A stretch of DNA of 64,000 nucleotides from assembly GCA_025459175.1 (NCBI GenBank), contig JALORC010000013.1, positions 1-64,000 on the forward strand, given 5' to 3'. Positions within the stretch are counted from its first letter, which is position 1. Every line of letters starts with the position of its first letter. The position numbers and the translations under genes were made by a program. A model generated the notes under the pieces. That model did not search any database. It saw only the letters and a list, made by a program, of their open reading frames with translations, and was not told where the DNA came from. This DNA is from Planctomycetota bacterium. Its GTDB lineage: Bacteria > Planctomycetota > UBA1135 > UBA2386. This document shows, one piece after another, positions 16,642 through 24,845 of this stretch.

Positions 16642-18554
16642 CCGCCGCGGTGGTTCGCGCCGAGCGGGTGGTGGCGCTGGTCGGCCGCGCCAATGCCGGC
16701 AAGACCTCGCTGCTGATGCACCTGACCGGCAGCCTGCAGCGGCCGGTCAACTTCCCCGGCTCGTCGGTCGAAGCGGTCGAGAGCTCGATCGATCTCGACG
16801 GGTGCACGCTGCGCGTCGTCGATCTGCCCGGCATCGCCTCGCTGCAGGCCCAGAGCCGCGACGAGGAGGTCGCGCTGGCGTTCCTGCGCGGCGGCGATCG
16901 ACCGCCGCCGGATCTGCTGTGCGTGGTGCTGGATGCCGCCAAGCTACCGGTCGAACTGCGGCTGCTGCACGAACTGCGGCGCCTCGGGCGGCCGATCGTG
17001 GTCGCGCTGACGAAGGTCGATGTCGCGGCCGGCGAGGGCTTTCCCGTCGACGCGCAGCGGTTGCAGCAGGCGCTCGGCCTGCCGCTGGTGGCCGTGCACG
17101 GCGCCACCGGCAGCGGCGCCCAGGAGCTGCGGCAACAGCTCGCCGCGGCCGTGCTGCAAGCCCCGGCGCCGGCGGCGGTGACGGACGCCGCGGCGGCGCG
17201 CACCGGGGCCCGTGCGGTGTCGCGCTCGCGCACCGATCGCCTCGACGCCGTTCTACTGCATCCATGGTTCGGCCCGTTGGCGCTGGTCGCCGTCGTGGTC
17301 GGCATGTTCCAGCTGGTGTTCACCGTCGCCGAGCCGGCGATCGCCTGGATCGAGGCGCTGCAGGGCTGGGTGGGTGAGGGCATCGACGCGGTGGTGCCGG
17401 AGGGGGCGCTGCGCAGTTTCCTCGTCGACGGCGTCGTCAACGGCGTCGGCAGTTCGCTGGTGTTCGTGCCGCAGATCGCCCTGCTGATCGCGTTCGTCAC
17501 CGTCGTCGAGGCGTCGGGCTACATGGCGCGGGCGGTGTTCCTGCTCGATCTCGTGCTGCGCAAGGTCGGCTTGTCCGGCAAGAGCTTCATCCCGCTGACG
17601 AGCAGCTTCGCCTGCGCGATCCCGGGCATCGTCGCCAGCCGCATCCTCGGCGACGAACGCGACCGGCTGGCGACCATCGCCGTGGCGCCGTTGATGTCGT
17701 GCTCGGCGCGGCTGCCGGTCTACGTCGTGCTGCTGGCGGCGTTCTTCCCGCCGCACCAGGCCGGCTTCCTGCTGTTCGGGCTCTATGCGCTCGGCATCGT
17801 CACCGCCGCGGTGGTGGCGTTGGTGCTGCGGCGCACGGCGCTGCGCGGCGGCGGTTCGCATCTGGCGATGGAGCTGCCGGTCTACCAGCGGCCGCGCTGG
17901 CGGCTGGTGTTCGCGCACACCTGGTTCGCGGTGAAGGCGTTCGTGCGCACCGCGGGCACCGTGATCTTCGTCGCGACGCTGGTGGTCTGGACGCTCGGCT
18001 ACTTTCCGCGGCCGCCCGCGATCCACGAGCGCTACGAGGCGCAGCGCGAACGCATCGAGGCCGGGCCCGGTGGCGACCGGGCGCGGGCCGCGCTCGATGC
18101 CGACGAGGCGGCCGCCTATCTCGAACAGAGTTACCTCGCCGGCATCGGTCACGCGGTGCAGCCGGTATTCGCGCCGGCCGGCTTCGACTGGCGGCTCACG
18201 GTCGGTGTGCTGGCCGCGTTCCCGGCCCGCGAACTGGTGATCCCGACGCTCGGCACGCTGTACAGCCTCGGCGAGGTCGAGGCGTCGGCCGACGAGCCGG
18301 ATGCGCGGCTCGGCGATGCGCTGCGACGCGCGCCGGGGGCCGACGGCAAGCCGGCGATCAACGGGCTGGTGGCGCTGTCGGTGATGGCGTTCTTCGCGCT
18401 GTGCAGTCAGTGCGCCGGCACGCTGGCGGCGATCCGGCGCGAGACGCACTCGTGGCGCTGGCCGGTGTTCACGTTCGTCTACATGACGGTGCTCGCCTGG
18501 CTGGCAGCGGTCGCGATCTACCAAGTCGGCAGCTGGCTCGGCTACGGCCGCTGA
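16638..18554 (+). CDS. feoB: Ferrous iron transporter FeoB
   Basis: An inner-membrane Fe(II) transporter with an N-terminal GTPase domain. The 638 residues show G1 GRANAGKT (16-23), G3 DLPG, and G4 as TKVD, a variant of the usual NxxD. Membrane segments from about residue 210 carry the two Gate motifs: FACAIPGIVASR and the invariant SCSARLPVY with its gating cysteine. The start GTG overlaps feoA by GTGA. No FeoC-like gene follows. The palindrome upstream of feoA suggests iron-responsive control of both genes. Confidence 0.95.
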   Translation: MTAAVVRAERVVALVGRANAGKTSLLMHLTGSLQRPVNFPGSSVEAVESSIDLDGCTLRVVDLPGIASLQAQSRDEEVALAFLRGGDRPPPDLLCVVLDAAKLPVELRLLHELRRLGRPIVVALTKVDVAAGEGFPVDAQRLQQALGLPLVAVHGATGSGAQELRQQLAAAVLQAPAPAAVTDAAAARTGARAVSRSRTDRLDAVLLHPWFGPLALVAVVVGMFQLVFTVAEPAIAWIEALQGWVGEGIDAVVPEGALRSFLVDGVVNGVGSSLVFVPQIALLIAFVTVVEASGYMARAVFLLDLVLRKVGLSGKSFIPLTSSFACAIPGIVASRILGDERDRLATIAVAPLMSCSARLPVYVVLLAAFFPPHQAGFLLFGLYALGIVTAAVVALVLRRTALRGGGSHLAMELPVYQRPRWRLVFAHTWFAVKAFVRTAGTVIFVATLVVWTLGYFPRPPAIHERYEAQRERIEAGPGGDRARAALDADEAAAYLEQSYLAGIGHAVQPVFAPAGFDWRLTVGVLAAFPARELVIPTLGTLYSLGEVEASADEPDARLGDALRRAPGADGKPAINGLVALSVMAFFALCSQCAGTLAAIRRETHSWRWPVFTFVYMTVLAWLAAVAIYQVGSWLGYGR

Positions 18555-18601
18555 CGCCACCGACGCCGGGCCATCTGGCCATCTGGCCATCGCGCAGCTG
18601 G

Positions 18602-18898
18602 TCAGTCGAGGTCGAACGGATTGCGCGGGCGTTCGTCCTTGTCGCGCCGGGCCTCGTCCTTGGCCCGTTCGAGCTGCTTCTGCAGGCTCTCGCTGCGCAG
18701 CGATTCGCTGTCCTTCGCCTGCCGGAACATGTCGTCGAGCTTCTTCTGATGCTGCTTCTGCGAGCGCAGCAGCTGGTCGAGATCCTGGCCACCCTTGGCC
18801 TCGGTCGGTCGCACCGCGCGGGCCTTGCCGGACCGGGTGTCGATCTCGATGCGCTTGTTGCAGCACGGACAGTCGAACGTGAAGACGGTTTCGGCCAT
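18602..18898 (-). CDS. Small zinc-ribbon protein with charged helix
   Basis: A 98-residue protein. CPCCNKRIEIDTRSG at residues about 9-23 gives one CxxC knuckle, half of a zinc ribbon. The rest is a charged coiled-coil-prone helix, ending in RPRNPFDLD. Function unknown. The ATG at 18898 starts just before the cysteine motif; the upstream frame from 18952 is Pro/Ser-rich and unlikely. A short 8-bp direct repeat (GGCCATCT) lies between its stop and feoB. Confidence 0.65.
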   Translation of the reverse strand: MAETVFTFDCPCCNKRIEIDTRSGKARAVRPTEAKGGQDLDQLLRSQKQHQKKLDDMFRQAKDSESLRSESLQKQLERAKDEARRDKDERPRNPFDLD

Positions 18899-19086
18899 GG
18901 GCGGAGGCGACGGGGAAGTGCCCATTGTCGGTCGCGATGGCGGCTGCCACAACCTCGCCGCGCCGCAGTGCGAGCGCTATCGTGTTGCCAGTGGTCGGTG
19001 CGATGGCGCCGATCGCCACGATCGCGCGGCGCACTTCCGTGCGTCGGTCAGGAATCCTCCCGCCCCGAGCCCGTCTGTCTGCACCC

Positions 19087-19785
19087 GTGACCGCCGAGAA
19101 AAAGCCGCTGCCTGCCGGAACCGCGCCGGGACCGATGCGTCTGGGCGCGCCTCCTTCGTCGTCGGTTCTGCGCCCTGCGGTGCCGAAGGCGGCGGGGGAC
19201 GATGACGATCCGGCCCACGACGCGGTGTCACGGGCGCGACGCGGTGACCTGGATGCCTTTCGCACCCTGGTCGAGATGTTCCAGGACCGGGTGATGCGCG
19301 TGATGGTTTCGGTGCTGCACTGCGATCGAGCGATGGCGGAGGACCTCACCCAGGAGGTGTTCCTCCGCGTGCACAAGGGGCTGCCGTCGTTCGACGGCGA
19401 GCTGCGCTTCGTCGCCTGGCTGCACACGATCGCCACCAACGTCGCGATCAGCGAGTACCGGCGCCGCAAGGCCCAGAAGCGCGATCGGCGTGAGCTGTCG
19501 ATCGACCAGCCGCTCGCCGGCACCGACGATCTCTACCTGACCCCGGCCGGCCGCGAGGTCGATCCGCGCGAACAGGCGCACCAGCACGAGTTCCTCGTTC
19601 GCGTGCGCGCGTGTGTGCGCGAGCTGCCCGACGAGTTCCGCGCCGCCGTGGTGCTGCGCGACATGGAGCAGCTGTCGTACGAGGAGATCGCGGCGGCGCT
19701 GGCGCTGCCGATCGGCACCGTTCGGTCGCGTATCCACCGCGGCCGGTTGCTGCTGCAGGACATGCTGCGGGAGTTCCAGGAATGA
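19087..19785 (+). CDS. ECF-type RNA polymerase sigma factor
   Basis: A 232-residue sigma-70 family protein with only regions 2 and 4. Region 2 is VSRARRGDLDAFRTLVEMFQ to DLTQEVFLRVHKGL, with region 2.4 FVAWLHTIATNVAISEYRRRK. Region 4 is LPDEFRAAVVLRDMEQLSYEEIAAAL with GTVRSRIHRGR as recognition helix. About 40 disordered residues precede region 2. The start is uncertain: GTG at 19087 or ATG at 19135. The stop overlaps the start of the next gene as ATGA, and that gene is the probable anti-sigma factor. Confidence 0.9.
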   Translation: MTAEKKPLPAGTAPGPMRLGAPPSSSVLRPAVPKAAGDDDDPAHDAVSRARRGDLDAFRTLVEMFQDRVMRVMVSVLHCDRAMAEDLTQEVFLRVHKGLPSFDGELRFVAWLHTIATNVAISEYRRRKAQKRDRRELSIDQPLAGTDDLYLTPAGREVDPREQAHQHEFLVRVRACVRELPDEFRAAVVLRDMEQLSYEEIAAALALPIGTVRSRIHRGRLLLQDMLREFQE

Positions 19786-21476
19786 CCGACCACCGCGAAC
19801 CCGGGGGACGCACGCCGTCACCCCGCGAGCCCGATGAGCGGCTGGCCGACTGGGTCGACGGCCGCATGAGCGAACGCGATCGCGTGCGCTTCACCGCCGA
19901 GCTGCGGGTCAACGCGCAGCTGCGCGCCGACCTCGCCGCCTACGAACGCACCGTGGCGATGATGCGGGAAGCGCTGCAGGCGCCGACGGCGCCGTTGCCG
20001 CGCCGCGCTGCCGTGGGTGGCACTGCAGCGGGCGCGGCGACGACGCTCGCCGACCGCGTGCTGGCGCAGGTGCAGGGGCAGGCGCCGGTCCGCTCGTTCC
20101 GGGTCGCCGGCGGCGGCATCGCCTGGCGCCCGGTGCTGTGGAGCTGCGCCAGTGCGGCGGCGCTGCTGGTGTTGACGCTGCTGCTGGATTCTTGGTCGGC
20201 CGAACCGGTCGCGACCAGCGGCACTGCGGTGACCAAATTGGACGCCGCGAGCGAACCGGCGGTCGCGGATGGAGCGGCGGTGGCGCTCGATCAGTGGGTC
20301 AAGCCGCCGGCGCCGATCGTGCTCGAGCAGGAGTCGGCGCCAGCGACCGCGGCGACGCCGAAAGCGCAACTGGTGGGCGAGCCTTCGGGTGCCGAATTGG
20401 CCGAGGAGATGGTTTCGACCGGGCGGGCCGCCAACGAGGTCGCCGGCGCCGCCGAACCGCCCGCAGCCGAGGCGATGCCCGGCGAGCGGGCTCGCCTGGC
20501 GCTGACGCCATCGCGGCGGGACGCCGTTCCGACCGCGCCGATGACCGCGCCGGCGCCGATGCCGGCGGCAGTTCCCCCGCCGGGTTCGCCGCGTGGCGAC
20601 GTGCCGCCGCCCACCGAGCCGAGCAAGGAGAAGCTGGCGCGGGCCGAGCGGTCCATCGGCGACGACGCCGGTGCGCCGGGCGCCGGTGGGCGGGGGACCG
20701 ACGCCGAGCCACTCGAGCGTGGTCGGCCCGATGGGGCGGTTGACCGCGCCGTCGGCAGCGGTGGAGCGCCGGGTGCAGGTGCCGCCGCACTGCCGCCCGG
20801 TGACGCCGGAGGCAACCCCGTCGACAAGCTGGGTTCGGCCGAGAACTTCTTCCTGGCGGGGAGCCGCCGAGCGGCGCCCGCGCCCTGGTCGTTGTTGCTC
20901 GTCGATGGTGTGCAACCGGCGCCGGCGCCCGTCCGTGCCGCTGGCCCTGGGGCTGCGTCCCGGGGCGGCCCCGCTGGGCCGTCGACCGGCGGCCCCGCGG
21001 GACCGTCGACCGCCGGGCCGGCGGGACCTGCCGCGCCCGCCGCCCCGGCGGGTGGTGGGCCGATGCCGTCGCCGACCGAGTTGGAGCAGCGGCTCGATGC
21101 GTTCCTCGCCACTGCGGTGCAGGCCGATGCGGCGCCGGTGCTCGAGCTGCCGACCGCGCGTGGCACGATGCGTCTGTGGCGGCTGCCGCTGACCGCGTTG
21201 CCGAAGGAGCTGGCGCCGCTCGCCGACGATCGGCAAGCAGGCGCACCGCCGTTGGAGGCCAGTTGGGCCGTCGAAGGGCCGGAAGCGGACGTCGCGGTGT
21301 TGTTGCAGCGGGTCAACTGGTTCGTGCGGCAGCCCGAGCTACGCACCGGCGAGACCGCGGCGCCGAAGTTGCCGCCGGCGCCGCCGTTGCCAGAAGCCTC
21401 GGCCTCGCCGTCAGCGCCGACCGTGGTCCCCGCCCAGCGGCAGCTGGTGCTGCGCTTCCGGCTGCGGCCGCGCTGA
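19782..21476 (+). CDS. Probable membrane anti-sigma factor with long proline-rich outer domain
   Basis: A 564-residue protein translationally coupled to the ECF sigma gene. The N-terminal 70 residues (ERLADWVDGRMSERDRVRFTAELRVNAQLRADLAAY) match the helical anti-sigma fold that holds sigma regions 2 and 4. A transmembrane helix lies near residues 120-137 (LWSCASAAALLVLTLLL). The outer part is very rich in Ala, Pro and Gly, with a short collagen-like run of GPA/GPS triplets near residues 400-425. It ends in a small folded domain (LRLWRLPLTALPKEL... to LRFRLRPR). Release of sigma by envelope signals is inferred from family behaviour. The 3' end overlaps the convergent gene by 66 bases. Confidence 0.75.
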   Translation: MTDHREPGGRTPSPREPDERLADWVDGRMSERDRVRFTAELRVNAQLRADLAAYERTVAMMREALQAPTAPLPRRAAVGGTAAGAATTLADRVLAQVQGQAPVRSFRVAGGGIAWRPVLWSCASAAALLVLTLLLDSWSAEPVATSGTAVTKLDAASEPAVADGAAVALDQWVKPPAPIVLEQESAPATAATPKAQLVGEPSGAELAEEMVSTGRAANEVAGAAEPPAAEAMPGERARLALTPSRRDAVPTAPMTAPAPMPAAVPPPGSPRGDVPPPTEPSKEKLARAERSIGDDAGAPGAGGRGTDAEPLERGRPDGAVDRAVGSGGAPGAGAAALPPGDAGGNPVDKLGSAENFFLAGSRRAAPAPWSLLLVDGVQPAPAPVRAAGPGAASRGGPAGPSTGGPAGPSTAGPAGPAAPAAPAGGGPMPSPTELEQRLDAFLATAVQADAAPVLELPTARGTMRLWRLPLTALPKELAPLADDRQAGAPPLEASWAVEGPEADVAVLLQRVNWFVRQPELRTGETAAPKLPPAPPLPEASASPSAPTVVPAQRQLVLRFRLRPR

Positions 21477-22664
21477 CGCGCCGGCGAACGACTCGCCGCC
21501 GCGCACGATCCGCAGGTGCTGGGCGGCTCCGTCGTCGACCACCAGCGTGCACGCTGCTCGCCCCTGGTCGAGGCGCGTGATCACGAACGCGGCACGTTCG
21601 CCGTCGGCGCGCAGCTGCAGCGCGAAGGTGGCGCCACCGGCCAGCAGATGTGGCACCTCCAACCGCTGCAGGCCCGGCGGCAGCCACGGCCGCAGCCGCA
21701 GCCAGCGCTCGTCGAGGCCGGCCCCTGAAGCGAGCCGGGCACCGGTCACCGCGAACAGCAGCGCATCGAGCGCGAAGCCGGGGGCCGCGGTGTGGTCGGC
21801 GAGTGCGGTGGTCCAGGCTTCCGCCCGCTCCGCGCCGCCGCCGAGCTGGCTGCTGGCGACGAGTCGCAGCAGCGGTTCGCGGAAGCCGTCCAGTGCGTGT
21901 TCGTCGGTGGCAACCAGGGGCGCTGCGAGCACCGTCTGCAGATGGCGCGCGAGTCGGTCGCCGGTCGCCAGCAGCATGCCGGCAGCGGCCGGCAGCAGCA
22001 GCGTCGCATCGGGCGGTTCGGGCAGCGCGAGGTCGCCGCGGCACGGGTGCGGGCGGAAGTGGCCGCGGCCGGGTTGCCAGCTGTGCCGCTCGAGTTCGAA
22101 CTGCCGCTCGACAGCGCGCGCCGTCCACCGAGCCCCCGGCCCTTCGGTGCGTTGCGGCAGGTGGTGCGCACCTTCGGCATCGGCATCGAGCAGGTCGGCG
22201 AGACAGAACATGCCGTGTACCAGCAGGCTCTCGGCGGCGAACGTCGCGGCGCTCGGCCGGGCCGCGGCCCGTTCCATCGCGGTGCTCAGCTCGGCCAGGC
22301 CGCTGGCCGAGGTCGCCTGGGTCCCGGTGGCGCGCCGATGCCACAGATGGGCAGCCACCAGCCAGGCCACTGCATGCGGGGCGTGTTCGCCGTTGGTGAG
22401 ACGTTCGCGACCGAGGGCCAGCACGAGGCGGCTGCCGTCGCCGTCGCCCAGGCGCAGGCGGCCGAGGCAAGCGGCGGCGAACGACGACAGCGGTGCGTCT
22501 GCCGCCGGCGCCGCGCCGGCAGTCGCGACCAGTCGCTCGATCGCGGGCAACGGGGGCTCGGTGCGCAGCGGCAGCACGAGCGCGGCGGTAGGGCTGACCT
22601 GACTCGGCAGCGGTGCGGACCCGACGAGCAGCGCGGCAACGACGACGATGGCATGGAGCTTCAT
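21411..22664 (-). CDS. Secreted helical protein of unknown function, glycosidase-like C terminus
   Basis: A 417-residue protein with a signal peptide (MKLHAIVVVAALLVGSAPLPSQ). The body is helical and rich in His and Trp. Near the end LRLRPWLPPGLQRLEVPHLLAGGATFALQL resembles the closing beta-domain of alpha/alpha-toroid glycoside hydrolases, where the phrase PWLPPGW...L is common. No catalytic residues can be assigned, so this is a weak hint. The gene runs opposite to the anti-sigma gene and overlaps it by 66 bases at the 3' ends. Confidence 0.55.
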   Translation of the reverse strand: MKLHAIVVVAALLVGSAPLPSQVSPTAALVLPLRTEPPLPAIERLVATAGAAPAADAPLSSFAAACLGRLRLGDGDGSRLVLALGRERLTNGEHAPHAVAWLVAAHLWHRRATGTQATSASGLAELSTAMERAAARPSAATFAAESLLVHGMFCLADLLDADAEGAHHLPQRTEGPGARWTARAVERQFELERHSWQPGRGHFRPHPCRGDLALPEPPDATLLLPAAAGMLLATGDRLARHLQTVLAAPLVATDEHALDGFREPLLRLVASSQLGGGAERAEAWTTALADHTAAPGFALDALLFAVTGARLASGAGLDERWLRLRPWLPPGLQRLEVPHLLAGGATFALQLRADGERAAFVITRLDQGRAACTLVVDDGAAQHLRIVRGGESFAGASARPQPEAQHQLPLGGDHGRR

Positions 22665-22784
22665 GCCGGTGGTGCAACTCGGCGGCGCCGTACCGACCAC
22701 CGGGCCCCGAAATCGTGGCCAGCGGGCCGCGCGAACCGTGACGCGGCTTGCCGCGGCCGGGCCCGGCTCGGTAGAAGCGGGGCC

Positions 22785-24047
22785 TTGGATCCCGGGCGGC
22801 GCAACTTCCACGCGGTCTGGCCGAGCCTGTTCGCGACCTCGATGGGCCTGATGGCCTTCCTGCCGATGCTGCCGCTCTACGTGCAGGAGCGGTTTGCCAT
22901 CGACGACGCCGGCGAACTGCTGTTCTGGGCGAGCATCATCTACGGCGCGGCGCCGCTGTCGGCGGCGCTGGCCGGACCGCTGTGGGGGGCGATGGGCGAC
23001 CGCATCGGCAAGAAGCCGATGGCGATCCGCGCCAACCTGGCGATCGCGGTGACCACCGCATTGATGCCGCTGGCGCCGTCCCCCGGCTGGCTGCTGGCGA
23101 TGCGGGCGCTGCAGGGCCTGTTGGCCGGCTACGTGGCGCCGGCGATGGCGCTGGTGTCGCAGGCCGCACCGCGCGAACGGCACGGCCGCGTGATCGCCGA
23201 CCTGCAGGTGGCGATGGCGACCGGTTCGTTCCTCGGGCCCTACCTCGGCGCCGAGGTGTCGCACTGGTTCGGTCGCAGCTCGTTGTTCTGGATCGCCAGT
23301 GCGCTGTCGGCGCTGTCGGCGTTGCTGCTGCACCGGTTCGCGCGCGAGGACGAGGTGCCTGCACCCGATCCGCGGTCCGGTTTCGCCGCCGACTTCGGCC
23401 TCGCCTGCCGACGCTTGTTCGCCAACGGCGTGTTCGCGCGGCTGTTGCTGCTGGTGCTGTTGCTGCGGCTGGGCCAGAACATGCTCGAACCGGTGCTGGC
23501 GCTGTTCGTGCGCGAACTCGGACCGCTGCCGGTGCTGGTCGCGCACAGCGCCACCGCGGCACTCGCGCTCGATCGCACCACAGCGATCGCGTTCGCGATG
23601 CTGGCGGTCGCGCAGTGGGTCTGCACCCGCTGGTGGGGGCGGCAGGCCGATCGCTTCGGGCCGCTGCGTTGTCTGGCGCTGCTGAGTCTGGGCCTGTGCG
23701 CCCTGCAGGCGGCGATGGCGGCGGTGACTTCGATCGGCGAGTTCCTGCTGCTGCGGGCGGCGATCGCCGGCCTGATGGCCGGCTCGTTGACGCTCGCCTA
23801 CGCCGCCGCCAGCAAACGGGTCGAGGATCGCGATCGCACGCTGGCGTTCGCGCTGGTGCAGAGCTGCATCCAGTTCGGCCTCGCCCTGGGACCGCAACTC
23901 GGCACCCTGGTCGCCAATCGCGGCGCCGCCCGCGGGCCCGACTTCGCGACCGCGTGGATCACCGCGGCGATGCTCTGCGGTCTGGCCGGCCTCGGCATGC
24001 TGTGGTTGCGGCGGCGCCCGGTCGGCGGCAGTGCCGGTGCTGTGTGA
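22785..24047 (+). CDS. Major facilitator superfamily transporter
   Basis: A 420-residue membrane protein with about 12 hydrophobic segments in two halves. The loop 2-3 signature is GAMGDRIGKKPMAIRANL, and the loop 8-9 relative is GRQADRFGPLRCL. This pattern fits drug or sugar efflux members of the TetA/YfcJ type, but the substrate is unknown. Starting at the TTG 22785, preceded by GGGG, gives an N terminus of about 12 residues before helix 1. No in-frame ATG lies before helix 1. Confidence 0.85.
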   Translation: MDPGRRNFHAVWPSLFATSMGLMAFLPMLPLYVQERFAIDDAGELLFWASIIYGAAPLSAALAGPLWGAMGDRIGKKPMAIRANLAIAVTTALMPLAPSPGWLLAMRALQGLLAGYVAPAMALVSQAAPRERHGRVIADLQVAMATGSFLGPYLGAEVSHWFGRSSLFWIASALSALSALLLHRFAREDEVPAPDPRSGFAADFGLACRRLFANGVFARLLLLVLLLRLGQNMLEPVLALFVRELGPLPVLVAHSATAALALDRTTAIAFAMLAVAQWVCTRWWGRQADRFGPLRCLALLSLGLCALQAAMAAVTSIGEFLLLRAAIAGLMAGSLTLAYAAASKRVEDRDRTLAFALVQSCIQFGLALGPQLGTLVANRGAARGPDFATAWITAAMLCGLAGLGMLWLRRRPVGGSAGAV

Positions 24048-24086
24048 TGGTGCAATCGCGGCGGGCGGCCTACGCTGTGCGCCGGG

Positions 24087-24830
24087 ATGTGCATCCTCAT
24101 CGTGCTGCGCGGCTTCCATGCCGACCATCCGGTCGTGGTGGCGGGCAATCGCGACGAACGGACCGACCGCAAGGCCGCGCCGCCGGGGCTGTGGGTCGGC
24201 GAACGGGCGTCGCTGCTGTCGCCGCGCGATCGAGAGGCCGGTGGCACCTGGCTCGCGGTCGACGGCCGCGGTCGGTTCGCCGGCATCACCAACCTCGCCG
24301 GCGTGCCGCCGGTGCCCGAGGCGCCGTCGCGTGGCCACCTGCCGCACCTGGTGCTCGACCACCCGGATCTCGATGCCGGCATGGCGGCGGTGGCGGCGCG
24401 CGTGCACGAGCACGACCACGCCGGCTTCCAGCTGGTCGTCGGCGACGGCCGTCGCACGTTCGTGATGCGGCACGCGCGCGGCGAGCTGCGCACGTGCGAA
24501 TGGGTCGAGCCGGTGCTGGTGGTCACCAACGAACACGAACCCGGCCAGCTCGCGTTGCGCGGCCTGCCGACCGCGACCGCGCCGGGGCTCGACCTCGATC
24601 GGCGGCTCGATGCGCTGGCGGTGTTGCTGCGCGACCGCGGTGGCCCCGGCCAGCACGCGGTGTGCAAACACGGCCAGCACTACGCCACCGTGTCGAGTTC
24701 GTTGGTCGCGGTGCCGCACGCCGATCCGACGCTGCTGCGCTGGCGCTATGCCGCGGGGCCGCCCGACGTCACCGAGTACCGCAACTACGGCAACCTCGGG
24801 CGGCGGCTGCTGCCGGCGACGGACGTCTGA
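24087..24830 (+). CDS. NRDE-family protein (TANGO2-like)
   Basis: A 247-residue protein beginning MCILIVLRGFH. VAGNRDERTDRKAAPP is the family-defining NRDE motif, and TWLAVDGRGRFAGITN is the conserved block after it. The N-terminal cysteine at position 2 is typical and suggests an Ntn-hydrolase-like arrangement. TANGO2 homologues are linked to haem handling or lipid metabolism in eukaryotes, but no bacterial role is settled. It stands 39 bases after the MFS gene. Confidence 0.85.
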   Translation: MCILIVLRGFHADHPVVVAGNRDERTDRKAAPPGLWVGERASLLSPRDREAGGTWLAVDGRGRFAGITNLAGVPPVPEAPSRGHLPHLVLDHPDLDAGMAAVAARVHEHDHAGFQLVVGDGRRTFVMRHARGELRTCEWVEPVLVVTNEHEPGQLALRGLPTATAPGLDLDRRLDALAVLLRDRGGPGQHAVCKHGQHYATVSSSLVAVPHADPTLLRWRYAAGPPDVTEYRNYGNLGRRLLPATDV

Positions 24831-24845
24831 TCGGCTGGTCGTCGC

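Noticed and set aside
18569-18591. Short GGCCATCT direct repeat after feoB
   Set aside because: Only about two and a half copies of 8 bases; too short to be meaningful without copies elsewhere.
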